Below are positions 33,302-44,690 of a DNA stretch of 64,000 nucleotides, in pieces. The stretch comes from Myxocyprinus asiaticus (lineage: Eukaryota; Chordata; Actinopteri; Cypriniformes; Catostomidae): assembly GCF_019703515.2 (NCBI RefSeq), contig NC_059385.1, positions 32,412,501 to 32,476,500 of the forward strand, given 5' to 3'. How positions within the stretch are numbered: position 1 is the first letter of the stretch; each line of letters begins with the position of its first letter. The position numbers and the translations under genes were made by a program. Below the pieces are notes generated by a model. It was not told where the DNA came from and searched no databases. It was given only the letters and a program-made list of their open reading frames with translations.

Positions 33302-35051
33302 TAGGGTTGCACGGTTTCAATGTATACCACTGTATGAAAATTGACGGTTATCATACCATGTACATTTGCTTATCTACGGTATTGAGAAAAAAAATGCAAC
33401 CGGACGGAGAATCTCACCTGCGTGTGCGCATCTCCTTTCCTCCTCGACTGCCTGTCAGACTCGTCAACTTGCCCCACACACACACACACACACACACACG
33501 CGCGCGCGCGCAGCAGAGAAAATGTCATAGAGAAGCGAGACGGTCTGACATAAGTGAGTGTGTGAGTTAAAGCAGTGTTTCTCAACTAGTGGGTCGCAGG
33601 TCTATTTGGACTGGGTCGTGGACAGCAGGGAAAGAACAATGACATGGTTCTCCCATTGAAGATATTTCGGTGGCCACCCAAGTGACAGCCTATTTAGGAC
33701 TGCCAAGGCAGATTTAATGATAATATCGCAATCAGCTAAATGCTTCACAGCTGCACTTTCGCACGAGTGTTACAGGACCAGCTCGCGCTAATGATCTGCT
33801 CTTCTCTCTGGCGCGCACGTGCAACAACCGGGCTTCCCTCAATATTGAGGAGCACAGACCTCAAAACTGATGTGACCAATTTCAATTCTAGTGAGACTTT
33901 TCTAGTTTAAAGCGTTATGGAGGAAGTCAAGTCAAACCTCTCAAACAGCAGGCAGCCTGTGCTATGCCCTAATTTGTTTTTCTTCATTATACATCACCTT
34001 TACAAAATTGATTCACGATTTTATATGAGTAAAAGTAACTTATATTTTGACAAAATGTTATAGTTTCATATGAAATAATCTAAAAGGTAGAATCCATTAG
34101 ACCTTATTTTATATCAACAGTGGCAGTTGTAGTTAAAGTTTCAAGATGTGATTCAGCTAGTACTTATTTTTTCATAAATGCTATAATTTGTTATTATTAT
34201 TTAAGACTAGCTACACTGACCTAACCATGGTAATGAGCCTTTCCTCCTGTGTAATATTAATGTTCTGTTTGAATTATTTTTTAAATTAGGAAACAAACAG
34301 GATAATAATGGGCTCATATATGTAAATATGCTCTTCAATTTTTAAAAGGGGGGAAGAGAAAACTTCCTGTAGATTTTGTTGTTGAAATCAACAACAAAAA
34401 TAATGTCACTTGATTCATGTCCTTGTACTTGAAAACCATGAACAAAATAAAACTTTGCAACATAATGAAATGCGACCCAGGATACATTAAATACAGTTTA
34501 CGTTTTTACTATGGTGTGTCGCCACTTGATTTCCAATGTAAAATCTGGGTCCTTAAGCAAAACCAGTTGAGAACCACTGAGTTAAAAGGTACAGACAGGA
34601 GCAGTTTGGCTGCGCTGTCACGCACCTACAGTATATGTTAATTGTTAATAATCATAGGACATTAATTTAAAAGCTCACACACCTGATGTTATTTTTCATT
34701 TAGTAGTTAATTTAACATGTAAACTAACATGCTTTAGTTATATAACAAGCTATTGTTTTTATCATGTTTATTATTATAATTCTGTTAGCTTTCTTAATTA
34801 TTCTATTTATTTTATTTATTTTCAATTTGGGAAACTTTAACACACTTCAATAAAAAATAAAAAAAAAATGGTTTCAAGGTTCAATTATAATAAATCGTTT
34901 GTTCAACCAAAAAAAAAAAACCTTCTGTTTCCACTCCTTTAAGGGTCATTGTAACTGATAATAGTAATTGTGTAATACCGTATACCGTGAAACCGTGATA
35001 TTTTCTGAGATGGTTATCGTACTGTCAAAATCTCATACCGTTGCAACCTTA
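33302..35051. mobile_element. hAT element, TSD GTCATGTT, containing a second hAT
   Basis: Left end TAGGGTTGCACGGTTTCAAT and complement of right end TAAGGTTGCAACGGTATGAG. Perfect 8-bp duplications GTCATGTT occur at 33294-33301 and 35052-35059. Subterminal CCGTGAAACCGTGATA and GACGGTTATC motifs recur near both ends. A (CA)n(CG)n tract lies at 33475-33510, and another hAT is nested at 33573-34579. Confidence 0.9.
33573..34579. mobile_element. Nested hAT (Charlie-like ends), TSD AGTTAAA(G/A)
   Basis: Left end CAGTGTTTCTCAACTAGTGG and complement of right end CAGTGGTTCTCAACTGGT, the familiar CAGTGGTTCTCAAC terminus of Charlie-type hATs. Flanks AGTTAAAG (33565-33572) and AGTTAAAA (34580-34587) differ at one base. 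It is 1,007 bp without a transposase. Confidence 0.88.
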
Positions 35052-35372
35052 GTCATGTTCCTCAAACCATTCCTGATTAATGCATGCAATGTGGCGAGGC
35101 ACATTAGGCCTATATCCCGCTGAAAGAGGGAAATCCCATTGGCAGAAAGGGGTGTACCTGGTCCGCAACGTCTGTTTGGGTAGGTGGCACATGCCAAACT
35201 GACATCCATATGAGTTCCAGGGGTCCCAAACCCAGGATCACCTAGTAGAACATTGTTTAGAGCATCAAACTCCCTCCACAGATTTGTCTTTTTGAGTGGC
35301 CATAATTTTTTGGCTCAGAAATTAAATTACACTATTCATTATGAGATTGGCCTAAAAAAGCAGCTTTATACT

Positions 35373-35566
35373 TTAAAGGAACATTCCCGGGTTTAATACA
35401 AGTTAAGCTCAATCAACAGCATTTGTAGCATACCATATCGTCCCTCATTTTATAAAAAAAAAAGAAAAAAGAAAAAATCTGGTTTATAGTGAGGCACTTA
35501 CAATGAAAGTTAATGCGGCCAATCTTTGAATATTAAAATAAGTATAAGTTTCAAAAGTATATCCAC
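35373..35566. mobile_element. TTAA MITE family B, left fragment
   Basis: TTAAAGGAACATTCCCGGGT and GCTCAATCAACAGCATTTGT match the left part of family B. It stops at 35566, where a hAT family C element begins. The right half is not found beyond that element. Confidence 0.8.
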
Positions 35567-36200
35567 TAGAGCCCGACCGATACCAATTTTAGAGGGGGAA
35601 AATTCACCGATTACCGATATGGTGGCCGATATAGTACATTTTTGAGCTGGAATGAAAACAGACCTTTTCTATGTGGACTGTTCACCGATTTTACACCGAT
35701 ATGACTATGCTAGGCTGCTTTCTTAAACAAATATTTTTATCAAAGAATATTTGACATTATTATTATACATTGTCAACAAATTCTAGAAATGAACACTGAG
35801 AATTTATTTATTTATAAATAAATAAATAAAAATACAATAAATAGCTTAATTAACATCAGTACTGTTTAGTATGTCAATTGCTGACCATTTAAATAAAGAA
35901 TAAATAAAAATAAAATATATAGCTAAATAAAAAAATCAGTACTGTGTTTAATATCAGTCAAAGGCTGACCATTAAAATAAAGAATAAATTCAAATACAAT
36001 AAATAGCTAAATAAACATCAGTACTGTATGTTCAGTTTCAGTCAATGGCTGACCATTAAAATAAAGAATAAATAAAAAATAAAATAAATAGCTTAATAAA
36101 CATCAATACTGTTTAGTATCAATCAAATGCTGACTGTTTTAATACTGCAAGTCAATTAGGAGCAGGTTGTAAAACAAGAAGCATTTACACCTGCCGAGTC
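35567..36200. mobile_element. hAT element (ends TAGAGCCCGACCGATA), left part only
   Basis: Starts TAGAGCCCGACCGATACCAA and is closely similar to the complete element at 40034-41794. The right terminus GGTCGGGCACTA is absent, so it is truncated; similarity fades near 36200. It contains a degenerate minisatellite (35800-36135). Confidence 0.8.
35800..36135. repeat. ~85-bp minisatellite, about four units
   Basis: Units recur at about 35881, 35966, 36050 and 36130, each with GCTGACCATT, AATAAAGAATAAAT and AAATAGCT...ACATCAGTACTGT. A shorter array lies at the same place in the related element (40245-40485), so it is part of the family. Confidence 0.85.
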
Positions 36201-37870
36201 AAGAGAATATCATTCACTCCTGTTCAAAACACAATTAAAGATACCTGTAATTCATTTCTTACTGGTTGAAATTCAGCAATGAACACATGTAAATGTGCAT
36301 ATATCAGCAATGTATTTCCTGGTAAAAAAACAATAATGCAATTATTATCAAAAATGGTCACTAGTGCAAATGTCCATTTCTGATATCAACAGTTTAATTA
36401 CAAATGGTAAAAATCATCATTTTTGATATACTATAATGTTATTGTAACTAGTAAGAAAGCCATTTAAAGATATTTTTACTTGCTCTTTAATTTATTGATA
36501 TCTGTAATCCATTTCCAGAAATTTGAAATACCATACGTAAATTGTCAAAATACATTTACGGATTACAAAAAAGGCATTTTTACAGCTATTGTTGTATATC
36601 AATATATGTTGTTGATATCAGAGGTGGATATTTGTACTAGTAAGAGAGATTATTGAATACTGATATCAAAAATGATAATTTTTACTACTGAGAAGTACAT
36701 AGCTGATACTGTATGTGAAATTGGAAAGAATCATTGTAAATCCATTATAAACGAACAGAAGTTTATAATGTTTCTCTCCTACAGACAAACACCAAGCCTA
36801 GCAAGTAAGTATTACACCTTAATAAAACCAAGGATCTGTAGAGAATCGTGCATTGTAGCTGCTGGAGAAATGACATGTATTATGGCCATCCACCAAAGAT
36901 ATATCTAGCTCAGAGTTATGCACGTTCATCCCACATCCGTCAACGGCGAGCAAGCTGCATTCACGTCTACTGCGGCAGGTGTTTGCTGCGGGCTTCATGC
37001 ATTCCTCCAGGTGATACAGTCGACAGATACTGAACCTGAAAGCCTTTCATATTTGATAAGCCAAAACCTAATAACCCAAAAGCACATCCATTGGCTTCAC
37101 AGTCCAGGAAGGAATTTCCTCAAAATTGCATTCTGCTATATTCCACACTGATAGGAGAGGGTCAAATATTTTTGTTTAGCTGCAGCATTCATGAAGCTAA
37201 GCACATGGGTGGACCAAAAGTCTGAGACCACTTGTCAAAGATTTTTGGAATTCCTACAAATGTTTTCACTATAAATTATGTCTCAGCTTAAATGTGAAAC
37301 TGTTGCAGAAGACTGTTTAGGCTAGTATTCTACTACATGGTGTTTGAATGTGTGATGAAGGGGCGTAAAGGCATGCACCAGTGTTTCCTGCTGGATTCTG
37401 TTGATACAGGAGGACCTTGACTGATTCGAGTCAACATTCAAAAGTTTTCCCAAAAGTCACTGCACACCATTTTACATGTTCTTTGTGTAGTTTATTAAAT
37501 AAATAAAAAGACAAAGCTGGAGTGTGTAACTTATTCAGTGTTAAAATACTTTCTCCTATCCCAGCTTAAAATGTAAAGACAACTATAAGCAAGCAAATTT
37601 GTAGGTTAATTTTCTCAAAAACTGTCATCACCGTGTCTCTGTGGCACTAGTAAATTTCCTGTGCAGCTCGACACTGCAACATTGACTCAACCAATGGCCT
37701 GAATTTGGGGCGGGACTGTCTGTTTGATTGATCAGTTGCAGACGGTGGGGCATATTCGGAAGGCTTATTGAATACAATGTTTATTTTTGAAATTCTGTAC
37801 TGTGGCACAGAAGTGTCACTTCAGCTTTAAATACTAGCTACTTTTTTATCAAAGCTTGTTATATAAAGTG
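36201..37870. other. No gene recognised
   Basis: At 36350-36690 there are repeated TGATATCA and TTTTTGATAT words in both orientations, possibly a palindromic satellite-like repeat. Around 37204 GGACCAAAAGTCTGAGACCAC resembles a Tc1 terminus without a partner. The rest is featureless. Confidence 0.45.
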
Positions 37871-38480
37871 TTAAAAGAATGTTCCAGGTTCAGTACAAGT
37901 TAAGCTCAATCTACATCATTTGTGGCATAATGTTGATTGACACACAAATTAATTTTGGCACGTCCTTCCTTTTCTTTAGCAAAAATCTGAGTTACAGTGA
38001 AGCACTTACAATGGAAGTGAATCTGTGAACATTAAAATACTCACTTTTTCAAAAGTATAGACATGGGAAGTAAGCAATATGGGTGTTAATATGATTTTAG
38101 TGTGATAAAATTGCTTGCTAACCTTTTTTGTGTGAAATTATAGCCAATTTTAGAACATTGTTGCCATGACTACACAACACCGGAAAACCTCTAAACCCTA
38201 AAATTACTGTAAAACAGACGATTTAAACAACTTTACAGCTCAAATAAGTTTTAACACAAGTTTTAATGTAAGTGCTTTTATAAAATTATAAGCTTCACAT
38301 TTCTGCCTTTAAACCCTCCAAAAATTGGCCCCATTCACTTCCATTGAAGTGCCTCACTGAAACCTCGAATTTAGCTTTAAAGGAGGGGTGAGTCAAAATT
38401 ATTTTTTGTGGTTATCAACATCATTCCACAAATGCAGTTGTTTGAGCTTAATTTATATTGAATCCAGAATATTCCTTTAA
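37871..38480. mobile_element. TTAA MITE family B, copy 3
   Basis: Left end TTAAAAGAATGTTCCAGGTT and complement of right end TTAAAGGAATATTCTGGATT, with TTAA at both tips and long subterminal pairing (GCATTTGTGGCATAATGTTG). Internal AATGGAAGTGAA and its complement occur on both sides of the centre. Confidence 0.86.
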
Positions 38481-38863
38481 ATTCTATTTAGGATAAATTC
38501 GTGTTCCAAGTTGATCACCTGTCATTCTCCAGGCCTCCTAAGGTCTCAAATGCGACAGAAAAATCAATAATTGCAACAATACTTTAAAATCAAGTTGCCA
38601 TTGGCGACATTGATTTTGTTACTTTTATTCCTCTCGTCCACGCTGGCATTTTCCTTCACCGGAAACGGATTGCTTAGAAAACAAGTGTACTTTTGAAAGC
38701 AATGACATAAGGAAACTGAAAACGGAGTTCTCAAACGAAAACGGATTAGTGTGCATGTGGCTTTACTGGCTCATTTTTATTTTGTATCTGCAATTTACAC
38801 AAATCAAAGAATTATTCCATGTAATTTGTATTCCTAGACTTACCATCAAGTTATACTAGAAAC
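38481..38863. other. No gene recognised
   Basis: Short AT-rich spacer before the composite hAT; no motifs seen. Confidence 0.5.
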
Positions 38864-40033
38864 TAGGGCTGCAACTAATGATTATTTTGATAATCGAATA
38901 ATCGAAACGATTATTCGACTTTTCGGCGATTATTGCTATGATTAATCAAGGTCTTAACAGACTATTCAGCTTGTGCCCCGACTTAAAAGATTGTATTAAA
39001 CATGCTTACTAACAATAAAGAGGACAAAATCATCTCTTAAAAATACCTCTAAATGAGATTCAGTGAATTAAATGTTTAAAAAAAATCAGTAAAAAATATT
39101 CACTGCAAAAAAAAAATTCTATTGTTATCAAGTTTTTGGCTTGTTTTCTATTTAAAATGGTCTAAAAATCCTTAAAACAAGATACATTTACTTGAGAAGC
39201 AACATATAAGATAATTAGACGTGCTTTAAGAGAATGTATCTTGAATACAAGTGTATTTTGTATATTGTGTATTTTTTTCACTTGGTTATACTTCTGCGAG
39301 TGCAGTAAAGACAAAATACACTTATATTCAAGATCTATTCTCTAAAAACAAGTCTAAATATCTTATATGCTGCTTCTCAGGTGAATGCATCTATTGTTAA
39401 AGGATTTTTGATATTTTAAAACATTTGTATTTTTAATATAATGTTCATTCTCAGATAAAATTTTTTACTTCATCAGTATAGCTGCTAAAGTAAATGTACG
39501 TTTTTTAAAGTTTTAGATATTTATATTGTAAAACAAGCCAAAACAAAAACAAATCAAAAACGTATTTTATTGCAGTGTATAATATGGCGAAGACTAACCT
39601 CTCACCTTTCTGTTCACTTTAATCCATCTTTAACTCATGCACAGTGACACATATATTATGATTCAGTAAGTTGTGAGCCATCACGTTATAATCTACCTGC
39701 ATTAAGCGTGCGCGCTCGAGGGATGAGCTTCCCCCTGACAGAGTGTGCATCAGCCAGGTGCAGTTTCAGTCTCTCCCCCTTAGATAGGGACATTCGCGCA
39801 ACTCATAGAAGAGGCGCCGACCGCACAGAGAAATGCCAGTTTTGGAGTTTGTAGTTATTTACATGATCTGTTTCTGTATTATTTGGAGTTTAATAAAGCT
39901 ATAACACATTAAATATAACTGCATTAATGATGTAACGTCGGGGTGTTTCATTTAAAGGAATAGTTCACCCAAAAATGATAATTTGCTGATAATTTACTCA
40001 GGCCATCCAAGATGTATCTGAGTTTCTTTCTTC

Positions 40034-41794
40034 TAGAGCCCGACCGATATGGGATTTTTGAGACCTATACCAATTCTAGAGAGGGAAAATTCACCGATTA
40101 CGATATGCTGGCCGATATATTTAATTTTTGAGCTGGAATGAAAACAGACCTTTTCTATGTGGATTTTGCACCGATATGACTATGTAAAGGTCAAAGAATA
40201 TATGACATTATTATTATACATTGACAACAAATTCTAGAAATGAACACTGAGAAAATAAAGAATAAAAATACAATAAATAGCTTAAACATCAGAACTGTAT
40301 GTTTAGTATAAGTCAATTGCTGACCATTTAAATAAAGAATAAATAAAAATACAATAAATAGCTAAATAAACATGAGTACTGTTTAGTATCAGTCAAATGC
40401 TGACCATTAAAATAAAGAATAAATAAAATAAATAGCTAAATAAACATCAGTATTACTGTTTAGTATCAGTCAAATGCTGACTATGGCTGTGTCTTGTTTG
40501 GAAGGATGCGTCCTCCGGAGGTCGCATTTGTCGGCCGCAAATGTCATCGAGAATGTCTCGTTTCAGAAAAGCGAATAGGACACTCCAAATGCAGCCTTCT
40601 AATGCGACCTCCTTTCACGGGAATTCGGAGGATTCATGAGGTGTATCCTTCGTGGGGACTCACAACCCACAATTCTTTGCTTCAACGGAAATGTCTAACA
40701 TGCAAGTAATGTTAATTCCCAAGTTTAAGTACCTCAGTAGATGGGTGCAGAGTATATAATATGTATAATTATATTAATATGTAATTAAAATAAAGTATTA
40801 GACTAAAAGTACACCTGTAAAATCTATTTTCTTTTCTCTTTACATCATTATAACTCTCTTAAAATGTACCTCATACATTCCCTTCCAGAGGGACTTTGTT
40901 CCCTTCTCACTCAAAGTGCTCACGCTTGTTAAAGAGTGGCGTGCTGTCATAGCAACCATGTTACGTTCTGTTTCTGTTTGTCCTACGAAGGCCGTCTCAT
41001 TTAAACGAGACTTGTTTAAAGGAGGACGCTCGGTATACTGCAGCATTCAAAGGACGCGACCTCCGGAGGACACATCCTTCCAAACGAGACACAGCCTGTA
41101 TTAATACTGCCGTGTCAAGAGATAAAGAGCGGCAGCAGTGTTACACCGTATGCTGCTATACAAGTTCAGGGGAAACATTCAACGGTGGAAAACCAGACTT
41201 TTAAATATCACATTTTATAAATGCAGCTACTGGAATTGTTCGTTGAAGGGGGTATCAAACTGTGAATCCTAAACAAAACAGTTTGGTGAATACATGTTTA
41301 CACATTAGCTTCCACTCAGCTGACAACAATGAAAGCAGCTGCGTGATTAGCTAGTTAGCTATAAGCTCGTTGTCACGGAGAGTAAAAGATGGATGTTGTT
41401 TATTTTACTTTCCAGCATTGTGTCTCACCAACTAAGTAACAACATAGCATGAAATCAACACTCACCAGACACAATCCACCACCGCACCATTGTCTGCTGA
41501 GCTGCAAAAAGATGCTCTGATGTTTACCTTTCAATCTGCTACATTACTGAATGCACTGTCAAACTATAGCTGGCTAACAGCAAACAGACATGAGTGACAT
41601 GTTTGTCAGGGACAAGGTTAACATTATATTAGTTATACTGAAAAGAGAAAATGATGGGGTCATTGTATTTAAGTTTCCAGTATGTATTTAACAGACTAGT
41701 TAACGACTTACTGTGATGACACTGCTGAACTCTGCCCTGTCTGCAGAGCCACCGTCAGCTCAGCTCTGTAAACCGATATATCGGTCGGGCACTA
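40034..41794. mobile_element. hAT element, TSD CTTTCTTC, nested
   Basis: Left end TAGAGCCCGACCGATATGGG and complement of right end TAGTGCCCGACCGATATATC. Perfect 8-bp duplications CTTTCTTC at 40026-40033 and 41795-41802. The equivalent uninterrupted sequence is present at 12550 (TTTCTTTCTTCATCAAAACAG). It contains a minisatellite (40245-40485) and a MITE (40485-41096). Confidence 0.94.
40485..41096. mobile_element. MITE, ends GGCTGTGTCTTGTTTGGAAG, innermost layer
   Basis: Left end GGCTGTGTCTTGTTTGGAAG and complement of right end GGCTGTGTCTCGTTTGGAAG, 19 of 20 identical, with pairing continuing through GATGCGTCCTCCGGAGGTCGC-like sequence. The related hAT copy lacks it (GCTGACTGTTTTAATACTGC at 36130). 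The target duplication is too short to define (flanks CTAT / TGTATT), so the superfamily is open. Confidence 0.82.
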
Positions 41795-42419
41795 CTTTCT
41801 TCGTCAAAACAGAATTTAAGATTTTTAGGATTTCATTTCAGGCCTCCTCCTTTAAACAATGCAAGTGAATGTACTCTACTTTTTTGGTGGTCCAAAATGC
41901 ATATTTAGGGTGCATCAAAATAATCCACACGACTCCAGTCGACAAATAAAGTTCTTCTGAACCCAAACGATTTATTATTTTTAGAAACAAAACAATACAT
42001 ATATAATTTTTAACTACAAATGTTCGCTTCCGTACATCTCTGTGACGCATGCTCATGAGAGGGATGACTTAAGCTTGTTGGTATGGTCACGCGTCACGTG
42101 GAGGAGGAGGCAGGAAGCGCATCGTTTACATGAGAAACTTGCACAGAGCACAGACCAAGCGCCGTTCACAAACCAAAACAATTTCAAAACAATATAAAAT
42201 AATAAAAATAAATAATAATTTCCACATAATCATTACTGCAGTAAATAACCATCCTTTATTTCGAAGCAATGTCGTTGTGTTATCTACTTGTGCTTTTTCT
42301 TTAGCAGAAATATATAGGCTATATGACTGTCAGGAATTCAAGCCACACAAGTTGTAGTTAGTGAAACCAAGTGTCCTTTGTGTGAGACTTGACAGTGAAG
42401 TGGCATGACGGTGAGTTAT

Positions 42420-42686
42420 TTATGCAGGCAGTGATGAGCGAGTGAATTGAGTGCAGGTGCGGTGAATTAGAAATCGGGTGATGAGGAGCGGAGTGCTGAG
42501 GGAGGTGCAGAGCCCGAGGGAGGTGACAATGAAAAAGATCACACATACCTGAGTTTGCTGGAAAAACAGCACGAGCACAGCCGATGAATTCAGATATCGA
42601 CCCTTTGTTTCTTTCAATGGTCTGAAATCCTCAGGGGTAAAATATTCACCCTCCAATATTTTAGAGAATGTATGGGTGTACTCCAC
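42420..42686 (-). pseudogene. THAP exon remnant, second copy
   Basis: The minus strand reads EYFTPEDFRPLKETKGRYLN and ends at the same splice-donor sequence (CAG/GTATGT, complement at about 42547). The N-terminal ~two thirds of the THAP domain, present at 12.9 kb, is deleted here: the sequence passes directly from the inverted arm into the CSEHF-to-FTPEDF region, with H and the preceding cysteine lost. It cannot fold as a zinc module. Confidence 0.75.
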
Positions 42687-42784
42687 GTGATGCGTGACCT
42701 TAACAACAAGCTTATGTCATCCCTCTCATGAGCGCGCGCCACAGAGATGTACGGAAGCGAACATTTGTAGTTAAAAAGTATATA

Positions 42785-43316
42785 CACTGCTGTTCAAAAG
42801 TTTGGGGTCAATTGACTGAAATGTTTCTCATGATCTTAAAAACCTTTTGATTTGAAGGCATATGCTTAAATGTTTGAAATTAGTTTTGTAGACAAAAATA
42901 TAATTGTGCCAACGTTTCATTACAAAACTAAACTTTTATAAAAAAAATTAAAAAAAAAGGTTTTTGAAATGGATGACTTGGACCGAATAATTAAGAAAAG
43001 CAGCTAGTAGTGCCCAGTATTGATAGGAACTACTTCAAAACTGTTTAAAAAGCATCCCAGGGTGATACCTCAAGAAGATGGTTGAGAAAATGTCAAGGGT
43101 ACATTTTCTGAAAATGCTATGCAAAGGGTGAACTTTGAATATTACATAGTTTTTATTTATTTTGGATTGTTTTTTTTGTTTTTTAGAAACAACACAACTC
43201 CTATAGTTCCATTTCTGTTCTTTCATAGTTTTGATGACTTTACTATTATTCTTAAATCTGAAAAAGTAATAATTATAAAGAATGAGTAAGTGACCCTAAA
43301 CTTTTGACCGGTAGTG
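42785..43316 (+). mobile_element. 532-bp Tc1-type MITE, copy 2
   Basis: Left end CACTGCTGTTCAAAAGTTTG, right end ACTTTTGACCGGTAGTG, flanked by TA at 42783-42784 and 43317-43318. The empty site AAAAAGTATATAAGTATTG is preserved at 13707-13725, so this is a clean TA insertion. Same length as copy 1. Confidence 0.92.
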
Positions 43317-43460
43317 TAAGTATTGTTTTGTTTCTAAAAATAATCAATCATTTGGGTTCAGAAGAACTTTATTTGTCGACTGGAGTCGTGTGGATTATTT
43401 TAATGCACCCTAAATATGCATTTTGGACCGTAAAAAAAAAATGTACATGAGTACATTCAC

Positions 43461-43977
43461 TTAAAGGTGCAATATGTAACAATTTTCATTTAATATTTTT
43501 TTTGCCAATGAGTGAACGGCTTGTAACGCAACTTAAGAAAAATGAGCCCTTCCCGGACTTCCTAGGTTGCCTATTAAAGCCTGTAGACTGATTTTCATGC
43601 AAAGGGAGCGGGTTGGGTTTTGCCAGGAAAATCCAAAGGATGTGACATTTATGCGTGCCCCCGAGAGCCTTGCCTCAGACAGTAGCTTCTCTTCCGCTAT
43701 TCAACAGAGACAACAAACTGCAAATCTAGGTAACATTATCTTAGAGATGGAATCCAGCAAACGGCCGGCTCCCAGCACGACACCGACTCCTACACAAACT
43801 CAGAGTAAGCCAAAAAAAAAAAAACATTTGTCTACTGAATCCAATCCGGCTAACTGGGAACGTGATTGTGGTCAAGTGAAAACTAGAGTGAACATTGGCA
43901 GGGCATTTGATTCCTGGAGGGAACTTTGTTCGGTTTTGGGGATCAAAATACATAACTGCAAAGCATGTGAAATATAG
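43461..43977 (+). mobile_element. Family D-like TTAA element start with small ORF
   Basis: TTAAAGGTGCAATATGTAAC resembles the termini of 27204-28385. It interrupts the right arm of the THAP element. No right terminus was found. It leads into the ORF at 43747-43977 and then into the repeat shared with 15870-16545. Confidence 0.5.
43747..43977 (+). CDS. Small lysine-rich TE-derived ORF, function unknown
   Basis: From ATG 43747 (in a frame open from 43567) the product starts MESSKRPAPSTTPTPTQTQS. It has a KPKKKKHL basic run that could be a nuclear signal, then KTRVNIGRAFDSWRELCSVL. The RVNIGRAF..WRELC phrase recalls a motif I associate with small proteins of fish DNA transposons, but I cannot name the family with confidence. 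It stops after KACEI, where similarity to such proteins is already lost, so it may be a first exon or a truncated gene. No zinc or catalytic motif is seen. Confidence 0.4.
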   Translation: MESSKRPAPSTTPTPTQTQSKPKKKKHLSTESNPANWERDCGQVKTRVNIGRAFDSWRELCSVLGIKIHNCKACEI

Positions 43978-44690
43978 TGCCATAAGGATTGATCTGTGTA
44001 ATTTTAGCTAACTTGAGCTTGCCTGCACAGTAACTGTCATTAACAATGTTAATCTGTAATTATTCAGCAAGGTAAACTACAATATTACATGAAATCAATG
44101 CTAGACAATGTTCAAGATAATGCAAAAAGACCCATTCATTAGTGTAACGTAACTTGGTTATACAGAAAATATATACAATATATACATATATTATTATAAA
44201 ACAATAGCGCATCGATATATCAAAATGACAGATGTGATGGAATCACATCAATACTGAATTGTGTCAACATATTTATAATGTAAATTCTGTTTTATAAACT
44301 GCTACTGTCATCATCCACCAAATTTAGCTAACAGCCATTGATAAAGCTGGCTAGCTAGCTAATGCCGACATAGGCTGTCGTATAAATGCAGTCAATGTAT
44401 CATGCAAAGAAAAGTGATTATTTCAAACTACAGTCTTGCATAATCAGACCTATATCCACACATTGTTTAGCCCTGTTCCAGCACTGGAAAGTCAAATATA
44501 ATATACAGTCTCAGAGTTTGTAGTAAAACAATCATAACTGTGTAATTTTAATTATGCTACCTCATCTGTCAGCATGATGCCAGTGAATCATGTTCAGTCT
44601 CTTTGTACGTTACGTCATTGTTTTGGTCGATGCTCTCTCGCTCACATCCCTATGGAGTGTGTGCACAAGCGCGAGCACGAGCAACAGGTA
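43978..44690 (-). repeat. Interspersed repeat, inverted copy of 15870-16545
   Basis: Complement of 15870-16545 with few substitutions and small indels. Non-coding. Contains GCTAGCTAGCTAATGCCGAC and GATATATCAAAATGACAG. Confidence 0.8.

Larger units (their letters stand above)
33100..35335 (-). pseudogene. Degenerate Tc1-like transposase fragment, split by a hAT
   Basis: On the minus strand, sequence at 33240-33301 gives KVLPWPP-like residues and, on the other side of the hAT, 35060-35300 gives phrases typical of fish Tc1 transposase genes (for example the region reading CATTGCATGCATTAATCAG). The stretch TTAGGCAGGTGGTCATAATG at 33219 and GGCCATAATTTTTTGGCTC at 35300 resemble Tc1 termini. Frames are shattered and no catalytic triad can be assembled. 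The hAT element at 33302-35051 divides it. Confidence 0.5.

Noticed and set aside
35800..36135. CRISPR-like array of spaced repeats
   Set aside because: Units are contiguous ~85-bp degenerate tandem repeats with no unique spacers, inside a eukaryotic transposon.
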